From NCBI GenBank assembly GCA_030044105.1, contig JASHWL010000127.1, forward strand, positions 1 to 5,229: a stretch of DNA of 5,229 nt, given 5' to 3'. The position numbers and the translations under genes were made by a program. The DNA is from Thermoplasmata archaeon. GTDB lineage: Archaea > Thermoplasmatota > Thermoplasmata > Lutacidiplasmatales > UBA184. Positions within the stretch are counted from its first letter, which is position 1. The number at the start of each line of letters is the position of its first letter. Below are positions 1 through 4,878 of the stretch, piece after piece. A model generated the notes under the pieces. The model did no database searches, was not told the origin of the DNA, and saw only the letters and a list, made by a program, of their open reading frames with translations.

Positions 1-720
1 GCCCGCGCGTTCGACTACGGGAACAACTTCCGCACGCAGGCGCGCGACGCGGGCGTGGCCGACGCGTTCGAGATCCCCGGTTACGTGCCGAAGTACATCC
101 GCCCCCTGTTCGCCGTGGGCAGCGGCCCGTTCCGATGGCTCGCGCTCAGCGGCGAGCCCGAGGACATCCGGCGCATCGACGCGATGATCCTCCGGGAATT
201 CTCCGACAACGAACCCCTCGTCCGATGGATCCGCCTGGCCGGGGAGCGGGTGAAGTTCCAGGGACTTCCGGCCCGGATCTGCTACATGGGCTATGGGGAG
301 CGGGAACGGTTCGGCCACCGGGTGAACGACCTCGTCCACTCGGGCGAACTGACCGCCCCCATCGCGATCGGGCGGGACCACCACGACACGGGCAGCGTCG
401 CGAGCCCCTTCCGCGAGACGGAGGCGATGCGGGACGGATCCGACGCGATCGCGGACTGGCCCGTGCTCAACGCGCTGCTGAACGTGGCCAGCGGGGCCAC
501 CTGGGTCTCGGTGCACCACGGAGGCGGGGTGGGGATCGGCAACTCGATCCATGCGGGTCTCGTGATCGTCGCGGACGGGACCGCCGACGCGGACCGACGG
601 ATCGGCCGCACGCTCCACAACGACCCCGGGATCGGGGTCGCGCGCCATGCGGACGCGGGCTATCCGGAGTCGCTGCGCATCGCGGCGACGGCGCGATTCC
701 GGGTCCCCGATGAGACCTGA
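1..720 (+). CDS. hutU: Urocanate hydratase, C-terminal part (5' end outside window)
   Basis: Urocanase performs the second step of histidine degradation in the cytoplasm, converting urocanate to 4-imidazolone-5-propionate with a tightly bound NAD+. The reading frame is open from base 1 and ends at TGA 718-720, leaving 239 codons. The family is usually about 550-560 residues, so more than half lies upstream. Family signatures are visible in order: FDYGNN (codons 4-9), PGYVPKYIRPLF, GPFRWLALSG, and GLPARICYMGYGER with the conserved active-site Cys at 280-282. After these come IGRDHHDTGSVASP, SDAIADWPVLNALLN, the Gly-rich ATWVSVHHGGGVGIG (around 499-540), NDPGIGV and RHADAGY. The position after the active-site Cys is Tyr; from memory, bacterial enzymes such as Pseudomonas and Bacillus HutU have Trp there. 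Any GTG in this stretch (for example at 55) is internal, because homology continues upstream of it. No other hut gene is in view; the next gene is unrelated. Confidence 0.96.
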   Translation, partial: ARAFDYGNNFRTQARDAGVADAFEIPGYVPKYIRPLFAVGSGPFRWLALSGEPEDIRRIDAMILREFSDNEPLVRWIRLAGERVKFQGLPARICYMGYGERERFGHRVNDLVHSGELTAPIAIGRDHHDTGSVASPFRETEAMRDGSDAIADWPVLNALLNVASGATWVSVHHGGGVGIGNSIHAGLVIVADGTADADRRIGRTLHNDPGIGVARHADAGYPESLRIAATARFRVPDET

Positions 721-736
721 GCCCACGGCCGCCCCG

Positions 737-751
737 TGCTACACCGTAGCA
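737..751. repeat. 15-bp inverted repeat after hutU
   Basis: TGCTAC and GTAGCA form perfect 6-bp arms around the spacer ACC. The repeat begins 17 bp after the hutU stop and lies about 40 bp before the TATA-like box of the next gene. It could be an RNA hairpin at the end of the hut transcript or an operator for the downstream gene. No T tract follows, so it is not a convincing archaeal terminator. Confidence 0.4.
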
Positions 752-788
752 TAGGGTCCAAATGGCCCCGGGCGAGGCGGCACGGCCG

Positions 789-794
789 TTTATC
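789..794 (+). promoter_or_regulatory. Probable TATA box of the surface-protein gene
   Basis: TTTATC stands out as AT-rich in a very GC-rich spacer and resembles the archaeal TATA element. A start site about 25 bp downstream would fall near 815-820. That gives a leader of about 36-40 nt before ATG 856, which would include the Shine-Dalgarno site. Inferred from position and composition only. Confidence 0.4.
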
Positions 795-837
795 ATGCGG
801 TGCCGCGAGTGGCGGCCCGACGGAGAACGTCCGTCGC

Positions 838-845
838 AAAGGAGA
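838..845 (+). promoter_or_regulatory. Shine-Dalgarno site selecting ATG 856
   Basis: AAAGGAGA lies about 10 nt before ATG 856. A second purine run, AAGGAA, abuts the start codon. This favours ATG 856 over the in-frame ATG at 736, which has no such site, lies upstream of the TATA-like box, and would add 40 basic, non-signal-like residues before the signal peptide. Confidence 0.6.
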
Positions 846-855
846 AGCGAAGGAA

Positions 856-2223
856 ATGTCGGCGATCGGAGGAACGAAGGGATGGGTCGTGCTCTCGGCC
901 GTGGCGGTGCTGGCAGCGATGCTGCTGGTCCCGACCGTCGCGAGCACGGCGAGCGCTTCCCCCGCTCCACAGTCGACGGCGACGCCGTCGAATCCGTGGG
1001 CGTACGGAGGCGTGGGGTACTCGAACGGGTCGATCACGATCGGTTCGACGACCCTGACGTGGAACGCGACGTTCGGCTACACGGTCATCTTCACGGAGAC
1101 CAACACCAGCGCGAACGTCTCCCAGCTCGAGGAGCAGCGGACCGTGGGGATCGACATCTGGTCGAACTACACGGCCCCGAACACCACCGCGAGCTACCGG
1201 TACCACGGACAGGAGATCGACACCGCGTTCGCGAACATCACGGATGCGGCGACGGTCTACGAGAACGGCGTGGCGGCCCCGGCGATCGGGCTCCTCAACG
1301 ACTCCCTGGCCGTCGGGACCGGGATCGCGGAGTCGATCGCGGTCACCCACGGGACGGTCGTGCGGTCGGCGAGCTTCAACGTCACCGGGACCTTGAGCTC
1401 GGTGGCGTCGTTCGCGCCGGCCCTCGGGCTGATCCCGCTGAACCTGACGGGCGTGAGCGCGTGGAACTCGACCTCGACCGTCACCCAGAGCGGGGCGTGG
1501 AGCCTCGACTGGGCGTGGACGAACAACGGGTTCTTCAACAACACCGCGTCCGGCAGCCGGAGCGCGGGCGGCAACGAGACCTACTCGGGCCTCGTGCGCC
1601 TCTCGGGCTACGTCGCGAGCCAGAGCTGGCCGGTGCCGGTCTTCTCGGACCACACGCACCGCACGTCGGTCCTGCTCGCGATCGCGGGACCCCGCGGGAA
1701 CTACGCGGTCTACGACGGGTTCGTCCTGAGCCCGCCGGGCTTCGGTCCCCTCGGGGGCGGCGCCCAGCCGTACGCCGGTGAGGCGCTCGGCAGCGCGTCG
1801 ATCTCGGGCCAGGCGATCTACGTCAGCCAGGGACCGCGCGGGCCGCAGATCACCGCCGGCGCGACCTCGTTCGCCGGGGTCGACTCGGCGGTCGGTTCGC
1901 CCCTCGGCGGCGCGACACCCGCGGCCTCCTCGACCGGCCCCTCGGGGACGGTCCAGGGAGCCCCGATGACCGTGCCGGCCGCGCACGCGGAGAACGCGCG
2001 CCTCACGACCGGACCCAGCGCCTCGGCGACCGCCGGCCCGATCAGCTCGGGCCTGCTGGTCGGGGTGGTGGCGGTGGCCGTGATCGCGGCGGTCGGGTTC
2101 GTGGCCGTGGTCGCGTGGCGATCTTCCGTCCAGCGCCGCACGGGATCGGTCGGCGGGAACGCAGGGACCGGGCAGAACGGTGTTCCCCCCACCGCTCCCG
2201 GGGAGCCTCCCCGCCAGAACTGA
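856..2223 (+). CDS. Putative secreted, membrane-anchored surface glycoprotein, unknown function
   Basis: I do not recognise a named family. The 455-residue product has a clear exported layout. A short N-terminus with one Lys is followed by a hydrophobic signal segment (about residues 10-33, ending in small residues around ASTASAS). A large polar ectodomain comes next, then a Ser/Thr/Ala/Gly/Pro-rich linker (about 345-398), a single transmembrane helix (about 399-421) and a short basic tail starting WRSSVQRR. The ectodomain holds 13 N-X-S/T sequons (N57, 70, 83, 87, 104, 109, 127, 148, 175, 196, 204, 228, 240) and none after 240, so the N-terminal half is probably heavily N-glycosylated. Many Thr/Ser/Val/Ile residues suggest a beta-rich fold. 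There are no cysteines and no obvious catalytic motif. ATG 856 is chosen because a Shine-Dalgarno site precedes it and the signal peptide then begins directly. It has its own promoter-like element, and the following gene is convergent, so it is probably monocistronic. An envelope or adhesin-like role is inference. Confidence 0.8.
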   Translation: MSAIGGTKGWVVLSAVAVLAAMLLVPTVASTASASPAPQSTATPSNPWAYGGVGYSNGSITIGSTTLTWNATFGYTVIFTETNTSANVSQLEEQRTVGIDIWSNYTAPNTTASYRYHGQEIDTAFANITDAATVYENGVAAPAIGLLNDSLAVGTGIAESIAVTHGTVVRSASFNVTGTLSSVASFAPALGLIPLNLTGVSAWNSTSTVTQSGAWSLDWAWTNNGFFNNTASGSRSAGGNETYSGLVRLSGYVASQSWPVPVFSDHTHRTSVLLAIAGPRGNYAVYDGFVLSPPGFGPLGGGAQPYAGEALGSASISGQAIYVSQGPRGPQITAGATSFAGVDSAVGSPLGGATPAASSTGPSGTVQGAPMTVPAAHAENARLTTGPSASATAGPISSGLLVGVVAVAVIAAVGFVAVVAWRSSVQRRTGSVGGNAGTGQNGVPPTAPGEPPRQN

Positions 2224-2240
2224 GCCCGGCGTGCGCGCCC

Positions 2241-2264
2241 GGTGGGTCCCGATCGGGACCCACC
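2241..2264. repeat. Perfect 24-bp palindrome between convergent genes
   Basis: The half-site GGTGGGTCCCGA is followed immediately by its exact reverse complement, with no mismatch and no spacer. It begins 17 bp after the surface-protein stop and ends 12 bp before the NUDIX stop. As RNA it would form a very stable GC-rich hairpin in either direction, consistent with a shared 3'-end or terminator structure. As DNA it could bind a dimeric protein. Confidence 0.75.
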
Positions 2265-2276
2265 CAACCCATTCCC

Positions 2277-2747
2277 CTACCTTTTTTCGGGGCGGCGCGC
2301 GGCCAGGCGAGCCCGCGTCGCGCCGAGCACCGCGCGATCGACCGCGTAGGCGACCCGCGCCTCGGCCTCGGCGACACCGACCCAGTCGGCGCGATCGAAC
2401 GTCGACTCCAGGTGCGGGGTCCGTTCGTCGGTGCTGCCGAGGAAGTACACGACCGTCTTGTGCACGTTCGCGCCCTTCTTCGGTTGGAAGAATCGGTAGT
2501 TGACCTCAGAGATCTCCTCGCCGAGCGTCACGCGCTCGAACCCGGTCTCCTCGCGGACCTCCCGCAGCGCCGCGGTCGTGAGCGACTCGCCGGGGTCGAC
2601 GTGGCCCTTCGGAAGGCACCAGCGGTCCTCGTCCGCCTGGTGGAGCAGGAAGACCGTGCCGGCACCCGCGTCCACGATCGCAGCCCCCGCCGCGATCTCG
2701 GCCACGATCGGGGCGTCCGGACGGAACGGCTGGGTGACAGCGTGCAT
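2277..2747 (-). CDS. NUDIX hydrolase, MutT/Ap4A-hydrolase-like
   Basis: NUDIX enzymes hydrolyse nucleoside diphosphates linked to another moiety and often clear toxic or signalling nucleotides. The complete Nudix box GX5EX7REUXEEXGU is at residues 48-70: G48, E54, R62, E63, V64, E66, E67, G69, F70. The motif's metal-binding glutamates are all present. The upstream WCLPKGHVDPGES and the later NYRFFQPKKG and HKTVVYFLG segments resemble diadenosine-tetraphosphate-hydrolase-like members, but substrate cannot be assigned from this. The 156-residue length is typical of a single-domain enzyme. ATG at 2747 is chosen over the in-frame ATG at 2801. The 18 extra residues look non-conserved and would reach into the divergent promoter region, while a weak TATA-like box lies about 27 bp before 2747, consistent with a leaderless start. 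It is divergent from the acyl-CoA ligase and convergent with the surface-protein gene, so it is probably transcribed alone. Confidence 0.92.
   Translation of the reverse strand: MHAVTQPFRPDAPIVAEIAAGAAIVDAGAGTVFLLHQADEDRWCLPKGHVDPGESLTTAALREVREETGFERVTLGEEISEVNYRFFQPKKGANVHKTVVYFLGSTDERTPHLESTFDRADWVGVAEAEARVAYAVDRAVLGATRARLAARRPEKR
2282..2287 (+). terminator. Possible T-tract terminator of the surface-protein gene
   Basis: Six consecutive T residues on the plus strand follow the 24-bp palindrome by 17 bp, in otherwise very GC-rich DNA. Archaeal RNA polymerase commonly terminates at oligo-T stretches. The tract lies within the last codons of the oppositely oriented NUDIX gene, where it encodes the terminal Glu-Lys-Arg region, so coding is an alternative explanation. 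Confidence 0.4.
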
Positions 2748-2770
2748 GGGGACGACCGAGCCGGCGTGAG

Positions 2771-2777
2771 GTAAGAA
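2771..2777 (-). promoter_or_regulatory. Possible TATA box of the NUDIX gene
   Basis: Read on the minus strand, TTCTTAC lies about 27 bp before ATG 2747. This is the spacing expected if transcription starts at or next to the start codon. The match to an archaeal TATA element is weak, and no Shine-Dalgarno site is evident before this ATG. Confidence 0.3.
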
Positions 2778-2803
2778 CGCTTGCGCGCCGCGGCCGACCA
2801 ACG

Positions 2804-2809
2804 CTTATC
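2804..2809 (+). promoter_or_regulatory. Probable TATA box of the acyl-CoA synthetase gene
   Basis: CTTATC is centred about 28 bp before ATG 2835, with no Shine-Dalgarno-like sequence in between. This geometry fits a leaderless archaeal transcript and is the main reason for choosing 2835 as the start. Confidence 0.5.
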
Positions 2810-2834
2810 TCGCGTCGCCCCTCGGGACGCCCCG

Positions 2835-4427
2835 ATGCTCGACGCCGGCGAGGAGTACCACGACCTCGCCACGCTCGTGCGGCGGAAGGCGGCCAAGAAC
2901 GGCGACCGGGTCGCGCTCCGCTTCGCGGGCCGGTCGCTGACGTACCGTACGCTGGATCAGGAGACGGACCGCCTCGCGCGCGGCCTGGCCGCCGCCGGCC
3001 TCGCCGCCGGCGACCGCGTCGCCGCGCTGCTGTTCAACACCCCGGAGTTCCCGATCCTCTGGTTCGCGCTCGCCAAGCTCCGCGCGGTGCTGGTGCCGCT
3101 CAACACGGGGTTGAAGGGCGACATCCTTCGCTACGAGCTCGCGGACTGCGCGCCCTCCGCGCTCGTGATCGACCGGCGGCTCTGGGACGCGTACGCCCCC
3201 TTCCGCGACGGGCTCGCGATCCCCCGGGAGTGGGTCGCCGAGCCCGAGCCGTCGGGGGAGGCGCTCCCGCCCCGCACGGCCCGATTCTCCGAGCTGGCCC
3301 GCGACGGACCCGCGTGGACCGGACCGGCGCCGGCGCCGCACGAACCCGCGGAGATCCTGTACACGAGCGGCACGACCGGTCCCCCGAAGGGGGCGGTCAT
3401 CCCGCACGAGAAGCCGCTCGCGACCGCCCGCGAGATCGCCCTCCGCAGCCGGCTCGACCCGGGGTCGGTCCTGTTCACGGCGCTGCCGCTCTTCCATTGC
3501 AACGCGCAGGAGATGACGGCGCTCGTCGCGCTCCTGTGCGACCTGACCGCCGCGTTCGACGAGCGGTTCCACGCCTCCACGTTCTGGGAGTCCGCGGCCC
3601 GCATGGAGGCGACCCACGTCTCGCTGCTGATCGCGATGATCAACGTCCTCTACAAGCAGCCGGCGAAGGCGACGGACCGCACGCATCGCGTGCGGACCGC
3701 GCTCACCGCCGGCACGACGCGCGCGATCTGGGAGGATTTCGAGCGGCGCTTCGGGCTCACGATCGTCGAGCTCTACGGGATGACCGAGTGCGGCTGCACG
3801 ACGCTGATGAACCCGCCGGACCGCATCCGGGTCGGGTCGGTCGGCACCCCGCTCGGCTTCGTGGAGGCCGAGGTCGTCGACGACGAGGACCGGCCGGTCC
3901 CGACCGGGGTGCGCGGCGAGCTCGTGGTGCGCCCGCGCGCGCCGTTCACGATGTTCCTCGGGTACCTGGGGAAGCCGGAGAAGACCGTCGAGGCGTGGCG
4001 CAACCTCTGGTTCCACACGGGCGACTACGTCACGCGCGACGCGGACGGGTACTACTACTTCGTCGATCGCAAGAAGGACGTGATCCGGCGTCGGGGGGAG
4101 AACCTCGCCCCGTACGATGTCGAGACCGTGCTCAACCGGCACCCCGCCGTGTTCGAGTCGGTCGTGGTCGGCGTTCCCTCGCCGCTGGGCGAGGAGGACG
4201 TGAAGGCGTTCGTCCTCCTGCGTCCCGGCGCGACCGCGACGCCCCGGGAGCTGTTCGAGTTCTGCGTCGCGGAGCTGCCGTTCTACATGGTGCCCCGCTA
4301 CCTCGAGTTCCTCGACGAGATCCCCAAGACCGCGAACCAGAAGGCCCAGCGCTACCTGCTCCGGCAGCGCACGGGAGGCACGCAGTACGACCGCGAAGCG
4401 CTCGGGATCGCTGTCCGGCCCCGCTGA
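2835..4427 (+). CDS. Acyl-CoA synthetase / AMP-dependent ligase, CaiC-like
   Basis: This ANL-superfamily enzyme activates a carboxylic acid with ATP to an acyl-adenylate and transfers it to CoA in the cytoplasm. The 530 residues match the usual family length. Core motifs are in order: phosphate-binding loop YTSGTTGPPKG (176-186), PLFHCNAQ (218-225), adenine-site YGMTECG (314-320), HTGD (394-397), the hinge and A8 loop DRKKDVIRRRGEN (411-423), and the C-terminal catalytic Lys in PKTANQKAQR (K503). The start and overall pattern, including AEILYTSGTT, YGMTE and the C-terminal YDREALGI, resemble crotonobetaine/carnitine-CoA ligase-type proteins, but substrate cannot be read from the sequence. The A10 segment has Asn-Gln before the Lys, where Thr-Gly or Ser-Gly is common. 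An in-frame ATG at 2781 exists, but it lies upstream of the TATA-like box and adds residues without similarity, so 2835 is preferred. The PIN-domain gene follows after 31 bp and is probably cotranscribed. Confidence 0.93.
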   Translation: MLDAGEEYHDLATLVRRKAAKNGDRVALRFAGRSLTYRTLDQETDRLARGLAAAGLAAGDRVAALLFNTPEFPILWFALAKLRAVLVPLNTGLKGDILRYELADCAPSALVIDRRLWDAYAPFRDGLAIPREWVAEPEPSGEALPPRTARFSELARDGPAWTGPAPAPHEPAEILYTSGTTGPPKGAVIPHEKPLATAREIALRSRLDPGSVLFTALPLFHCNAQEMTALVALLCDLTAAFDERFHASTFWESAARMEATHVSLLIAMINVLYKQPAKATDRTHRVRTALTAGTTRAIWEDFERRFGLTIVELYGMTECGCTTLMNPPDRIRVGSVGTPLGFVEAEVVDDEDRPVPTGVRGELVVRPRAPFTMFLGYLGKPEKTVEAWRNLWFHTGDYVTRDADGYYYFVDRKKDVIRRRGENLAPYDVETVLNRHPAVFESVVVGVPSPLGEEDVKAFVLLRPGATATPRELFEFCVAELPFYMVPRYLEFLDEIPKTANQKAQRYLLRQRTGGTQYDREALGIAVRPR

Positions 4428-4458
4428 CGATCGCGCCCCGGCTCCGGGCCCGGTCGTC

Positions 4459-4839
4459 GTGCTCGACACGAACGTGCTGTTCCTGCCGCTGACCGCCGGG
4501 TTCCCGCTCGAGTCCGAGGTCGATCGCCTCGTGCCCGGCGGCCGGCTCGTCCTGCCCTCGTCGGCGAGCGACGAGCTCGATCGGCTCGCGGTCGCGGGCA
4601 CACCTCGGGCCGAGGCCGCCCGGCGGCTCGCGGAGCGCTTCCCGCGCGAGCCGACCGCGGAGCGGGGCGACGCCGGCGTCCTCGACGTCGCGCGACGGCT
4701 CCGCGCGATCGTCGTGACGGCCGACCGCGAGCTCCAGGACCGTCTGCTCGCCCTCGGGATCCCCGTGCTGGTGCCCCGGGACCGCCATCGTCTCGAGCGA
4801 CGGAACGGCCGCCGCGCCGCGGCGTCCGGGAACTCTTAA
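4459..4839 (+). CDS. PIN-domain protein, archaeal Fcf1/VapC-like putative RNase
   Basis: PIN domains are metal-dependent endoribonuclease folds with a cluster of acidic residues. The 126-residue product shows them: D3 in LDTNVLFLP, E39 in SSASDELDRLA, D71 in GDAGVLDVA and D89 in VVTADRELQDRLLALGIPVL. The LDTN-FL-P opening and the TaDReLqdrL-lGIPVlvpRd ending recall small archaeal PIN proteins related to the rRNA-processing nuclease Fcf1/Utp24 more than toxin VapC. No antitoxin-like gene is adjacent, which also argues against a toxin-antitoxin pair. The C-terminal tail (about 107-126) is basic and low in complexity and may bind RNA. The start is uncertain. GTG 4459 puts the first catalytic Asp at residue 3, there is no Shine-Dalgarno site, and upstream in-frame codons offer no ATG, GTG or TTG back through the end of the ligase gene, only a CTG at 4411. 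It begins 31 bp after the ligase stop with no visible promoter, suggesting cotranscription. Confidence 0.82.
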   Translation: MLDTNVLFLPLTAGFPLESEVDRLVPGGRLVLPSSASDELDRLAVAGTPRAEAARRLAERFPREPTAERGDAGVLDVARRLRAIVVTADRELQDRLLALGIPVLVPRDRHRLERRNGRRAAASGNS

Positions 4840-4841
4840 GA
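4833..4841 (+). promoter_or_regulatory. Possible TATA box of the right-edge gene
   Basis: CTCTTAAGA is an AT-rich patch that overlaps the TAA stop (4837-4839) of the PIN gene. A start site about 25 bp downstream, near 4860, would leave a leader of roughly 18 nt before ATG 4879, including the GGAGG site. The element may therefore double as the end of one gene and the promoter of the next. Confidence 0.4.
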
Positions 4842-4870
4842 ATCGCGCTCGGCTCCAATCGGTGCACCCC

Positions 4871-4875
4871 GGAGG
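4871..4875 (+). promoter_or_regulatory. Shine-Dalgarno-like GGAGG before ATG 4879
   Basis: GGAGG is a perfect anti-Shine-Dalgarno complement but sits only 3 nt before ATG 4879, which is closer than usual. The in-frame ATGs at 4897 and 4900 are too far away (21 and 24 nt). I kept 4879 as the start, with this unusual spacing noted. Confidence 0.4.
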
Positions 4876-4878
4876 CCG

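Noticed and set aside
621..640. 8-bp perfect stem with a 4-nt loop inside hutU
   Set aside because: It falls in codons for the conserved NDPGIGVA stretch. Repeated GAC/CCC/GGG-type codons in GC-rich DNA explain it without a regulatory role.
793..1986. A 397-codon minus-strand open frame opposite the surface-protein gene
   Set aside because: The composition is Arg/Asp/Gly-rich with no motif, while the plus strand has a coherent signal peptide, sequons and anchor.
4444..4453. 10-bp palindrome CCGGGCCCGG before the PIN start
   Set aside because: Short all-GC palindromes are expected by chance at this base composition, and it has no adjoining T tract or partner site.
3230..4492. A 420-codon plus-strand frame overlapping the ligase
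   Set aside because: It is out of frame with the conserved ANL motifs, and its product is Arg/Ala-rich with no domain.
2805..4601. A 598-codon open frame on the minus strand, antisense to the ligase and PIN genes
   Set aside because: Its product is dominated by Arg, Glu, Val and Gly in low-complexity runs with no recognisable domain. It is a high-GC shadow of two well-supported plus-strand genes.
4459..4839. VapC toxin of a toxin-antitoxin pair
   Set aside because: No small antitoxin-like gene lies upstream or downstream, and the end motifs fit Fcf1-like archaeal PIN proteins better.
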